NCBI GenBank assembly: GCA_047624165.1
Contig: JBLHPD010000240.1
Coordinates: 1 to 6,815 of the forward strand
DNA length: 6,815 nucleotides
From: Clostridium_AD sp047624165
GTDB lineage: Bacteria; Bacillota; Clostridia; Clostridiales; Clostridiaceae
Direction of reading: 5' to 3'
This document shows positions 1 through 6,061 of this stretch, in pieces; position 1 is the stretch's first letter; every line of letters starts with the position of its first letter. The position numbers were made by a program, and so were the translations under genes. Under the pieces are notes generated by a model. That model had not been told where the DNA came from. It saw nothing but the letters and a program-made list of their open reading frames with translations, and ran no database searches.

Positions 1-420
1 AAACTTATTATTAACTGTTGTATTTGCATACGCTGGAACTATAATATTAAATCCATGTTCAAATCCACATTTTATAGTAGCATCAATACAATAATCTGTT
101 TGAAGCCCTACAATAATTATATCTTTTTCACCTATACCTATTAAATATTCTAATAAACCAGTCCCGTTAAAAGCACTATTAACCTTTTTATCAAATACTT
201 TTTCTTCATTGATTGGTTGAAATTTTTCATATATTTCAAACCCATCAGTTCCTTTTGTTAATTCACTTCCTATACCGTCATCATGACGTACATATATCAC
301 TTCAATATTATTTGCCCTAGCCTCATGTAATATTTCTTTAACATTAGATACAAATATAGCAAATTTATATAATTTTTCATTTGTTATTAACTTTTGTGTA
401 TCAACGACTAATAAAACCAT
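1..420 (-). CDS. Cysteine hydrolase, isochorismatase/nicotinamidase-like family (partial, C-terminus outside window)
   Basis: The frame is open from the ATG at 418-420 to the window edge, giving 140 residues of a family usually about 180 long; the missing part is the C-terminus. The start is supported by GAAGGGGAG a few bases upstream. The catalytic triad is visible: Asp7 in LLVVDTQ, Lys78 four residues before the SAF motif (KKVNSAF), and Cys111 in GLQTDYCIDAT. A further family-like stretch is VPAYANTT near residue 129. The fold is a cytoplasmic Rossmann-like alpha/beta hydrolase; members cleave amide or vinyl-ether bonds in small molecules (nicotinamide, isochorismate, N-carbamoyl compounds). 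The substrate cannot be read from the sequence. The gene stands alone, with 268 bases of non-coding DNA upstream. Family assignment is firm; anything finer is not. Confidence 0.88.
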   Translation of the reverse strand, partial: MVLLVVDTQKLITNEKLYKFAIFVSNVKEILHEARANNIEVIYVRHDDGIGSELTKGTDGFEIYEKFQPINEEKVFDKKVNSAFNGTGLLEYLIGIGEKDIIIVGLQTDYCIDATIKCGFEHGFNIIVPAYANTTVNNKF

Positions 421-563
421 TTTTGTCTCCCCTTCAAATTTATTATTTGTTAAGTTATTTTACATCTTTCGTATGTCCCATTGAATTATAATTCCGACTA
501 ATAATATATATTTAATCATACCATATTTACAATTTATATAAGATGGCTAATAGCCTCAAAGTG

Positions 564-593
564 AAAGTAACTCAATAACATTTGTATTACTTT
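564..593. repeat. Small inverted repeat (AAAGTAA/TTACTTT)
   Basis: AAAGTAA at 564-570 and TTACTTT at 587-593 are perfect 7-base complements around a 16-base spacer. The hairpin lies between the hydrolase and the GNAT gene, next to the larger palindrome at 597-674. ACTCAATA at 570-577 is also complementary to TATTGAGT at 671-678, so the two structures could form alternatives. No T-run follows on either strand, so this is not a standard terminator. Confidence 0.35.
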
Positions 594-596
594 TAG

Positions 597-674
597 AATA
601 CTAATATACATTTCGTCGCAAGTAACCCTATATAATTAAATATGGGGTTACTTGCGGCGAAATACATAAGTATT
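597..674. repeat. Long interrupted palindrome, possible MITE or palindromic repeat
   Basis: The 19-base arms at 610-628 and 645-663 pair with a single mismatch around a 16-base AT-only-but-one loop. The stem core is CGCAAGTAACCC, clearly richer in GC than the flanks. After a 7-base and a 5-base unpaired stretch the pairing resumes with AATACT (597-602) and AGTATT (669-674). The structure sits 15 bases downstream of the GNAT stop codon on the minus strand. It would stop or protect a transcript as a hairpin, but no T-run follows it, so a mobile palindromic repeat is at least as likely as a terminator. Confidence 0.6.
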
Positions 675-688
675 GAGTATTAATAGTT

Positions 689-1189
689 TTAAATATTTTT
701 CTCATAACAATAGAAAGGAAGGTCTCTCCAAGGAAAATATAACTGTCCCACTTTTTTATAACAAAAATTCTCATATAATTTTAGTGCTGTTTCATTTCCA
801 CTATAAGCATCTAATCTAATACATGAATAGTTATTTTTAGTAGCGACACCTTCAATAAACTTTAACATTTTTTTTGCAATACCCTTTCCCTGAAATTCCG
901 GATGAACAGACAATCTATGAATAACTAATACCTTTATTCCATCAGTAACCCAATTTATTTGACTATATTCTGGAGATTGTTCTTCATTTATTACAACATA
1001 TGCTATATACTTGCCATTATCCTTTAAAACGTAACAATGCTCACTCTTAATATCATTTTCAATTATATCCGAATTTGGATAAAATTTATTCCACTGATAT
1101 ATGCTTTGACTCTCCATATGTTTTATACAGGTAGAAATTATATCAAGAATGCCTGATAGGTCTTGTTTCTTCCCCTTAATAATATCCAT
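689..1189 (-). CDS. GNAT family N-acetyltransferase
   Basis: The product has 166 residues starting MDIIKGKKQDL. The ATG at 1187-1189 is chosen because AAAGGGG lies 9 bases upstream; a longer frame from a TTG at 1258 overlaps the preceding gene remnant and has no ribosome site. The acetyl-CoA loop is clear: HRLSVHPEFQGKGIAKKML at 91-109, with the Q-x-x-G-x-A pyrophosphate-binding pattern. Motif B follows (RLDAYSGNETALKLYENFCYKK, about 125-146), including the usual N-x-x-A-x-x-L-Y-E. Length is typical for the superfamily, which transfers acetyl from acetyl-CoA to amines of small molecules or proteins in the cytoplasm. The acceptor is unknown. The gene begins 14 bases after the ANT(6)-like remnant, and that remnant's stop codon overlaps this gene's ribosome site, so the two are probably co-transcribed. 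It does not look like the streptothricin acetyltransferase Sat4. Confidence 0.9.
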   Translation of the reverse strand: MDIIKGKKQDLSGILDIISTCIKHMESQSIYQWNKFYPNSDIIENDIKSEHCYVLKDNGKYIAYVVINEEQSPEYSQINWVTDGIKVLVIHRLSVHPEFQGKGIAKKMLKFIEGVATKNNYSCIRLDAYSGNETALKLYENFCYKKVGQLYFPWRDLPFYCYEKNI

Positions 1190-1203
1190 CTCTTTTTTCC
1201 CCT

Positions 1204-1905
1204 TTAAGAAAATTTTAAAATATTTTGAAATTCTTTTACAACCCATGGTTCTGACCAATGTTCAATAAACCGACCACCGTGCCATGTGTCATAATCTACA
1301 CCATGTAAAGCATGTGAATAATATTCTATCATTTTTAAAAGCATTTCTTTCATATGACCATCTACACATGTTATTCCAGACCAGAGTTCACCCCGTATAA
1401 CTTTTTTTGTGGTCCATATAACATGAAACCAGAATTCACTGATAAGATTCTGAAATTCACTTTCTGACGGTAGGAAAAATGGTTTATCCGATTTTGCTAC
1501 GCGACATATAATATCTGTGAAATTAGTCTTATCCAGAAGTATTTTGTATGGTCTTTAAACTATCTGGGATAATTCATCAATTCTATTGATATCATCTGCC
1601 TGTAAAAAAATAAAATCTTCATCCATAGCATTCTCAAAAAAAACACGTCTTTCCATGCCTCCAGAAACAGTCTTTTCAACAAATGATATGTAGAATCTTC
1701 CAAGGAAGTTAATCCATTCATCTGAATTAATAAAGAAATCAATATCAGATACAAATAATATAACATCGATATCTGAATATTCATCAGCGCAATTACTTTG
1801 ACTTGACTGTGAGCCAATGAGAACTTCTGCTTTAATGAGTTCGGATGTTTCTCCGTATTTAATTAGATTATTTATTATATCTCCATATCTGCTGTTCATA
1901 CACAT
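1204..1905 (-). pseudogene. Aminoglycoside 6-adenylyltransferase-like (ANT(6)/AadE-like) pseudogene, in-frame stop and C-terminal truncation
   Basis: The N-terminal part carries the nucleotidyltransferase signature: LIGSQSS followed by DEYSDIDVILFVSD, with the metal-binding D-x-D, then GGMERRVFFENAMDEDFIF. A TAA at 1555-1557 interrupts the frame. Reading continues in the same frame for 116 codons (RPYKILLDKTNF, then FWFHVIWTTKKVIRGELW, then KMIEYYSHALHG and DTWHGGRFIEHW), all characteristic of the family's second domain. The frame ends at 1204 after WVVKEFQNILKFS. Members are about 285-290 residues; about 240 codons are present, so some 45 C-terminal residues are missing. The start is ATG 1905 or 1899, both behind AAAGGGG; the frame itself extends to 1926. 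Intact enzymes adenylylate streptomycin at the 6-position. This copy should be inactive unless the stop is read through. Resistance should not be inferred. Confidence 0.85.
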
Positions 1906-2021
1906 ATTACCCCTTTCATTAATCATGTTTCAATTAAAAGTTTTAATACTGTCACCTGATATTTACGAGAAAAATAATGTACTCCGACTACACTTGAATT
2001 TGATTAAAAATAATAATTGAG

Positions 2022-2059
2022 GTACAGATAAGCCTGTACTATTTTACTTAAAAAGTACA
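2022..2059 (-). terminator. Hairpin region with two mutually exclusive stems; possible terminator of the YrrT-like gene
   Basis: GTACAG (2022-2027) and CTGTAC (2034-2039) pair around a 6-base loop. On the minus strand the hairpin is followed by a T-rich tail (ATTATTATTTTT), which suits a weak intrinsic terminator starting 24 bases after the methyltransferase stop. A second pairing, TGTACT (2035-2040) with AGTACA (2054-2059), shares bases with the first and cannot form at the same time. Confidence 0.45.
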
Positions 2060-2063
2060 TTTA

Positions 2064-2702
2064 TTAGACAAAATTATTATTAACAATAGTTAATATTCCA
2101 GCACAATGAGATATTTGTACATACTCACAGAAATATTCATCATTTAAGTTGTTTTTAATTTCTTCTACCGTAAAATAGAATTCATCATTATCCCAATACT
2201 CATTGTATTTAGATTTACATTTTTCTAGTTGATTTCTTGTTTCGAAAGAAACATCCCCTAAAAGTATCATTCCTGTTTTATTTAGCAAAGGGAAAAGTAG
2301 CTTTATAAAATTGATTTTTTCTTTGTCTGTCAAGTGATGAATTGCATATGTGCTAATTATAAAGTCGAAATGATGATTTTTAATTTGATCTGGTAAACCC
2401 TTTGAAAAATCATGATTTATCAATGTTGCTTGTGGCATTTTCTGCTTCGCGATATCTATCATATTACTTGAGAAATCAATTCCAGTAATACTATATCCAT
2501 TATTATATAGTTGAGTTGTTAAAATTCCAGTTCCAAACCCAATATCTAAAATATTTGCACCATCTTTTTCTCTTACTTGGTTATAAACATAATTTAACAC
2601 ATCTTTATAACCTGCAAATGGGTACTCATTATTTTTCTCGCTAAAATTTACGCTATTATCATAGCCATTAGCCCATAAATCAAATCCTGTACTATTTAAC
2701 AT
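2064..2702 (-). CDS. Class I SAM-dependent methyltransferase, YrrT-like
   Basis: The product has 212 residues from the ATG at 2700-2702 (MLNSTGFDLWANGYDNSV). This start is preferred because AGGGAGGTG lies 8 bases upstream; the GTG at 2711 that extends the frame is itself part of that ribosome site. Motif I, the SAM glycine loop, is ILDIGFGTG at 51-59. Asp76 (SITGIDFSSNM) is the acidic residue expected to bind the ribose of SAM. HFDFIISTYAIHHL at 111-124 is the motif IV/post-motif region. The opening (F-D-x-W-A-x-x-Y-D) and the length match the YrrT type found in Bacillus and Clostridium, which methylate small molecules; the acceptor is not known from sequence. It is a single gene with its own leader and a possible hairpin terminator. 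It is intact, unlike the other methyltransferase in the window. Confidence 0.88.
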   Translation of the reverse strand: MLNSTGFDLWANGYDNSVNFSEKNNEYPFAGYKDVLNYVYNQVREKDGANILDIGFGTGILTTQLYNNGYSITGIDFSSNMIDIAKQKMPQATLINHDFSKGLPDQIKNHHFDFIISTYAIHHLTDKEKINFIKLLFPLLNKTGMILLGDVSFETRNQLEKCKSKYNEYWDNDEFYFTVEEIKNNLNDEYFCEYVQISHCAGILTIVNNNFV

Positions 2703-2772
2703 AATTTTCACCTCCCTAAACAGTTAAAAAAATCCTTATTACCCTATTAATTTATGAGCAATTACTTATTCT

Positions 2773-2841
2773 TTATTTAGTTTCGCTATAATTTGCTAGT
2801 GACATTGGATAATCAGATGCAATAAACATATATAAACTCAT
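2773..2841 (-). pseudogene. Possible N-terminal remnant of a small unknown protein (22 codons)
   Basis: A 22-codon frame, MSLYMFIASDYPMSLANYSETK, begins at an ATG (2839-2841) and ends at TAA. The opening resembles the starts of small conserved proteins of clostridia that I recall only vaguely (M-S-hydrophobic-Y/H-M-F-x-A-x-D-x-P), so this may be the head of a deleted gene. No good ribosome site is present. It lies between the DUF3267 gene and the YrrT-like methyltransferase, in 229 bases that otherwise hold no gene. Confidence 0.25.
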
Positions 2842-2886
2842 AAAACAACTACTTTAAAATAGTTAATAATCTGGCTTCATTAAATA

Positions 2887-2912
2887 AATCTTATGGCAAT
2901 AACAATAAGATT
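2887..2912 (-). terminator. Hairpin downstream of the DUF3267 gene, possible weak terminator
   Basis: AATCTTAT (2887-2894) and ATAAGATT (2905-2912) form a perfect 8-bp stem with a 10-base loop, 19 bases beyond the stop codon on the minus strand. The following bases are TATTTAAT, which is only a weak U-tract, and the stem is AT-rich. Termination is plausible but not strong. Confidence 0.4.
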
Positions 2913-2931
2913 ATGCTCATAATGTTGATCT

Positions 2932-3528
2932 TTACATTTCTTTACTGAAAGCCCAAAATCCACATTTAGTCGGATGATCGATGATAAACGCATTTTTATG
3001 TTTCAGAAGCATAACTGCAATTGTTGTGTCTCCACCTGCCGCGATGATATTAAAAATGCTCAGAATGAGCAAAAATATGCTGTTTGTTATAAAAGAGACA
3101 ACAAATATTCCAAGCCCAAGTACTATGAAAGGCATAAGACCTCCAAGTATGTACTGCCCAAAACTGAGCGATTCCATGCAGCAGCAATAAGGCGTGAGTT
3201 TTTTCCACATAACTCCAAGATGAATGCTTTTCCATCCATTTTTACAGTATAGACTCCATGTCAGACCATGCAGCAATTCATGTACAGAAATACTTACAAG
3301 CATAAAGGTATAAAAAAGCAGCAGCCCCAATATTGAGAATTTAATTTCGCCCCCGTTCTTTGTATAGAAAAATAACACGCAGCATAGCGCAGCTACTGGG
3401 CCCGCAGTAACAAAAGCCATTACATTTGCCTTTACGATTGAAATTGTACATTGCTCAGCACAGTAGCCTTGGCTTTCAAGTTTTTCTCTGATTAGGTTAA
3501 AATTTTCGGTACGTTTATTGTCATTCAT
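2932..3528 (-). CDS. DUF3267 family membrane protein (putative zincin metallopeptidase)
   Basis: The product has 198 residues. The ATG at 3526-3528 has AAAGGAG 8 bases upstream. Hydrophobic segments at about 34-55, 64-86, 127-148 and 150-172 indicate an integral membrane protein. The second carries SVHELLHGLTW, a HExxH zinc site at 83-87 within or at the edge of the membrane. The family-typical LTPYCCCMESLSFGQYILGGLMPF follows at 111-134, and IIAAGGDTT at 161-169 offers Asp167 as a possible third metal ligand. DUF3267 proteins are classed as putative zincins; substrates are generally unknown. One stretch (3361-3420) is about 47% GC against about 23% in a stretch of the kinase-like gene (5401-5460), so this gene has a different compositional history. 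It is a single gene with no partner in view. Confidence 0.85.
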   Translation of the reverse strand: MNDNKRTENFNLIREKLESQGYCAEQCTISIVKANVMAFVTAGPVAALCCVLFFYTKNGGEIKFSILGLLLFYTFMLVSISVHELLHGLTWSLYCKNGWKSIHLGVMWKKLTPYCCCMESLSFGQYILGGLMPFIVLGLGIFVVSFITNSIFLLILSIFNIIAAGGDTTIAVMLLKHKNAFIIDHPTKCGFWAFSKEM

Positions 3529-3561
3529 TTAATTTTCTCCTTTCTAAAAGGATATAATAAG

Positions 3562-3567
3562 ATTATA
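3562..3567 (-). promoter_or_regulatory. Possible -10 box (TATAAT) for the DUF3267 gene
   Basis: The minus strand carries a perfect TATAAT hexamer here, about 34 bases before the start codon. No convincing -35 hexamer lies at the usual spacing (AGAGTT is the best there), so this is only a candidate in an AT-rich leader. Confidence 0.25.
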
Positions 3568-3619
3568 TAGCTATCATCTATTCTAACTCTAATATCATCC
3601 AAGAATTAACTAGATAAAT

Positions 3620-3655
3620 TTTGTTTTAGTACCATCATATATTTTACAAAACAAA
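3620..3655. repeat. Inverted repeat in the leader region of the DUF3267 gene
   Basis: TTTGTTTT (3620-3627) and AAAACAAA (3648-3655) are perfect 8-base complements around a 20-base spacer. The structure lies between attC-like element A and the candidate promoter. Its role is unknown; the arms are of low complexity and may be chance. Confidence 0.25.
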
Positions 3656-3704
3656 GTTAGGATTAATACTTCTATTTTTGTCCTATTTACTCGTGTGTAA
3701 TGTC

Positions 3705-3750
3705 ACATAACGTTTCGCTCCGCCGCACGAATGGTAGTGTTTTGTTATGT
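3705..3750 (-). repeat. attC-like hairpin element A
   Basis: ACATAAC (3705-3711) and GTTATGT (3744-3750) are perfect 7-base inverted repeats 46 bases apart end to end. An inner pair, TTCG (3714-3717) with CGAA (3728-3731), encloses a GC-rich loop, in strong contrast to the AT-rich flanks. On the minus strand it reads TAACAAAA ... GCGAAACGTTATGT and lies 10 bases after the stop of the 3761-4369 gene. The layout R''-L''-L'-R' resembles an integron attC site (RYYYAAC ... GTTRRRY), with one deviating core base in each half. It is shorter than the usual 57-141 bases. A plain hairpin or MITE is the alternative. Confidence 0.5.
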
Positions 3751-3760
3751 TACGCTTTAC

Positions 3761-4369
3761 CTAGTGGACTTTTATTAATTTGCATTTTATTAAATATACC
3801 TCATCATTCTTTTTTATGTCATCTTCAATTAATTTTCTTCCCTGATCTATTCGAATACCAAACGAACTATTTTCACCATTTCCAGATGCTAAGAGCAGCA
3901 TCTCATTACTTTGTGAAACCTTTATTTCTTTTAAATTAGTTATTGCACCTTTAAACTTGAAACTTTCTTTTTTATATCCGCTTATTAAAACAGAATTTTT
4001 ATTATTATCTCTGATTAATGTACATTGTAAGGAATTAGAATATTCCTTTAAGCTTAAAACAATATATCCAATGGAACTTTTATTTGCTGTTACAAACGCT
4101 TGAGGTTGTTCTAGAATTTCTAGCTTATTAATAAGTTGTCCATTTTGATAATGCTCTGACCAGCATTCAAATTGGTAAGTTGACCTAGGTTCTAAGTTAA
4201 AAATCTTAAAAATATAACTATAATCTATTCCTTCAGATTTTTGCAAAAGTTCCTCCCTACTTGTATATTTGAGTTGCTCGATTCTAATTACATTTTGCTT
4301 ATTATACTCATATCCAACACTAAGCATAATAAATATAATTATAATAAAAATTACTGACTTTTTTTTCAT
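3761..4369 (-). CDS. Membrane-anchored or secreted protein of unknown function
   Basis: The product has 202 residues and I recognise no family. The ATG at 4367-4369 has AAAAGGAAG about 8 bases upstream. The N-terminus is a signal-anchor type: three lysines (MKKK), then SVIFIIIIFIMLSVGY at about 5-20. There is no cysteine near the end of the hydrophobic stretch, so it is not a lipoprotein, and no clear signal peptidase site is visible; either export or a single membrane anchor is possible. The remainder (about 180 residues) is soluble, polar and rich in predicted beta strands, with paired patterns such as STYQFECWSEHYQNG and SFGIRIDQGR. It would lie outside the membrane. The gene is alone, with an attC-like hairpin 10 bases after the stop. 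Coding status is supported by the start context and a coherent export signal. Confidence 0.75.
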   Translation of the reverse strand: MKKKSVIFIIIIFIMLSVGYEYNKQNVIRIEQLKYTSREELLQKSEGIDYSYIFKIFNLEPRSTYQFECWSEHYQNGQLINKLEILEQPQAFVTANKSSIGYIVLSLKEYSNSLQCTLIRDNNKNSVLISGYKKESFKFKGAITNLKEIKVSQSNEMLLLASGNGENSSFGIRIDQGRKLIEDDIKKNDEVYLIKCKLIKVH

Positions 4370-4463
4370 TGCATCACTTCCTTTTAAGTTAATACTTTTA
4401 TAGAATTTTACCTCCCATAAAATACCTTTTATATTATTAGACGATTGAAATACTAAAAAAGTT

Positions 4464-4987
4464 TCAATGTATCATAATTTTTGAATTCATTACTCGCTTA
4501 CAGCAACTCACTAAAGTACAATTGCTAACAATATAAGAAAGATCATCATCCATTTGCTCATATTGATTCTCGCCAATATCTACGCCTTGTCCACAACGAA
4601 AATCTCTTGTGGTAAGAAAATTCACAAAAAGTAGCCCTTCTTGCTTTAATACTCTTTTCATTTCATTTATAGATTTTGAAAGGTCTCCTTTTGTCATATG
4701 AAATACTGAATTATATGAATAAACAAAACTAAATGACTTGTTCTCAAATTTTAACTTTCTCATATCTCCTTGTTCAATATCTAAATTCTGACTTTTTTTA
4801 TCTGCATATTTATTAGCTTTTTCTAATTGTGTAGTATTAAATTCTATTCCATTCGTTAAGTATCCATGTTGTGAAAATAAGCTTAGTGGTAGACAATCTC
4901 CTCCTGCACCACAGTCTAATACTGTGTTATTCAGAGTTGTTTCATTGCATAACATGATAGCGGTATTTGTTTGAATATTTCATTCAT
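4464..4987 (-). pseudogene. Class I SAM-dependent methyltransferase with N-terminal frameshift
   Basis: The main frame (4464-4955, 163 codons) has motif I VLDCGAGGD at 12-20, acidic Glu38 (NGIEFNTTQLEKA), GDMRKLKFENKSFSFVYSYNSVFHM at 63-87 and EMKRVLKQEGLLFVNF at 98-113, a typical methyltransferase core. Its first ATG has no ribosome site. The proper start is the ATG at 4985-4987, behind GAGGGG, which encodes MNEIFKQIPLSCYAMKQL and then stops (TGA, 4931-4933). The two pieces belong together: SCYAMKQ should run into TLNNTVLDCGAGG. They differ by one base, so a single deletion near 4930-4955 explains the break. The C-terminus also looks short and atypical after about residue 140 (YIVSNCTLVSCCKRVMN); family members are commonly 220-250 residues. 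The start overlaps the end of an upstream remnant by ATGA. If the short form is translated from 4955 it lacks the N-terminal lid. Confidence 0.75.
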
Positions 4988-5100
4988 CTTAGCATCCCCT
5001 CTTTTTCAAAAACAAAGTATTTTATATTAAGCTTTATAAGCTCAGACTTTTGTTTATACTCTTTTTCGATAGTTCTAACTTCCTCATTCTTACTATTGCA
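4984..5100 (-). pseudogene. C-terminal remnant of an unidentified gene translationally coupled to the methyltransferase
   Basis: A frame of 38 codons, without a plausible start, reads NEEVRTIEKEYKQKSE then LIKLNIKYFVFEKEGMLR and ends at TGA (4984-4986). Its stop overlaps the methyltransferase ATG as ATGA, a standard coupling arrangement, and the methyltransferase ribosome site lies within its last codons. The charged helical character and the LNIKYF stretch suggest the end of a real protein; a MerR-like regulator is one possibility, but this is a guess. Everything upstream is missing, and the P-loop gene ends 23 bases away, so a deletion or insertion junction lies between 5100 and 5124. Confidence 0.5.
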
Positions 5101-5123
5101 TCACAATATATGAAAGTTGTGAA

Positions 5124-5966
5124 TTATAAGTGGGCTTCTATAATAGAATTAATCTTCACTTTAAGCAAATCAATATTAAATGCAGAATTATCAATTTTAT
5201 ACTTAATTAATTTAAGTGAATCATAAACATCATATTCAAGTCTACTTCTTGCTTCAAGGACTTGTATAACTCCGTCTAACTCTTTTAAATTATTAGATAA
5301 CCCATACCCTTGGTTTGTATAATAGTCTTTAAATCCTTCAAACCACTCTTTCGGTCTTTCACATACAACTCTATTAAAGGATGCTCTAATATCTTCTTGT
5401 TCTACAAATAATAAGATAGGTTCTAATGGTACAATTTTTTCAGCTAAACTATTGATATAACTCATAGTAACGTCTTTAGGAGAATTATTTCTAACCATGC
5501 TTACTGTTACTGGATTTTGAATAAAACAACATTCAAAGATAACAACTTTATCTTCATTAATATAAGTATTAACAAAGTCATCCCATCTATCCAATATTAA
5601 TTTTGTATGTAAATCTATAGGCAATTCATATATATCATTTTTAGTTATATCCTTAAATAAGTCATCTTGAAATGACATTTGATTTTCTTCAATAGCTTTT
5701 TTAAATGGAATTAGGTATCCATTATAATATTTAACTTTTATTTTACCCAGTACTTCGCTACTTTTATAATGAGATTGTTGCAATATATTAAATTCCTCAT
5801 TATTAAAATAAGCTACTCCATCATAGTCTGCTGGATGATTATAATTACCTTCACAATAAAATTCTGTGTTGATACCTTTATCTTTAAGAATGTCATATAC
5901 AATTTGAGCTGTTGTGGATTTTCCTGACCCTGGTAAACCTTCTACAATAATCAATTTAGTTGCCAT
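5124..5966 (-). CDS. P-loop NTPase, kinase-like protein of unknown substrate
   Basis: The product has 280 residues. The ATG at 5964-5966 has GAGAGGGG 7 bases upstream. The Walker A loop is at the very start: LIIVEGLPGSGKSTTAQI, GLPGSGKST at 10-18. LILDRWDDFV at 123-132 resembles the DR-x substrate or nucleotide-binding motif of small-molecule kinases. VVIFECCFIQNP at 141-152 is a Walker-B-like strand ending in Glu145. LEPILLFVEQEDIRASFNRVVCERPKEW at 181-208 fits the late strand and lid with basic residues. The pattern suits a thymidylate-kinase-like or antibiotic-phosphotransferase-like fold that transfers phosphate from ATP to a small molecule, but the substrate is unknown. The gene appears intact and single; its 5' leader holds a short inverted repeat and attC-like element B lies about 96 bases upstream of the start. 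Confidence 0.8.
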   Translation of the reverse strand: MATKLIIVEGLPGSGKSTTAQIVYDILKDKGINTEFYCEGNYNHPADYDGVAYFNNEEFNILQQSHYKSSEVLGKIKVKYYNGYLIPFKKAIEENQMSFQDDLFKDITKNDIYELPIDLHTKLILDRWDDFVNTYINEDKVVIFECCFIQNPVTVSMVRNNSPKDVTMSYINSLAEKIVPLEPILLFVEQEDIRASFNRVVCERPKEWFEGFKDYYTNQGYGLSNNLKELDGVIQVLEARSRLEYDVYDSLKLIKYKIDNSAFNIDLLKVKINSIIEAHL

Positions 5967-6015
5967 GTTTTATCCCCTCTCATTTACTACATACTATTTT
6001 ACAGGTGCGCACTAT

Positions 6016-6030
6016 CACTTTTTTAGTGAC
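6016..6030. repeat. Short hairpin in the leader of the kinase-like gene
   Basis: TCACT and AGTGA pair around a short T/A loop (minus strand TCACTAAAAAAGTGA). A perfect 8-base palindrome, GTGCGCAC, lies beside it at 6005-6012. They sit 40-60 bases before the start codon and could be an operator or simple leader structure; function is not known. Confidence 0.3.
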
Positions 6031-6061
6031 GGAACATAAACTTTCGATATAATATTCTTTC

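Noticed and set aside
1560..1817. Minus-strand frame of 85 codons
   Set aside because: Lies wholly inside the ANT(6)-like gene in another frame and has no family features.
689..1905. Resistance cluster of the aadE-sat4-aphA-3 type
   Set aside because: The order nucleotidyltransferase then acetyltransferase is similar, but the GNAT does not resemble Sat4, no aphA-3 follows and the first gene is broken.
1817..2020. Plus-strand frame of 67 codons
   Set aside because: Antisense to the ANT(6)-like start and leader, hydrophobic low-complexity product, no ribosome site.
2974..3252. Plus-strand frames opposite the DUF3267 gene
   Set aside because: The minus strand carries a clear family with the HELLH motif and a ribosome site; the opposite frames are shadows.
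3700..3939. Plus-strand frame of 79 codons
   Set aside because: Runs through element A and antisense to the end of the anchored-protein gene; no supporting start context.
3761..4369. Lipoprotein call for the anchored protein
   Set aside because: There is no cysteine at the end of the N-terminal hydrophobic stretch, so no lipobox.
4445..4468. ATTGAAA/TTTCAAT inverted repeat as a terminator
   Set aside because: The arms are short and AT-rich, one overlaps the methyltransferase stop codon, and no T-run follows on the minus strand.
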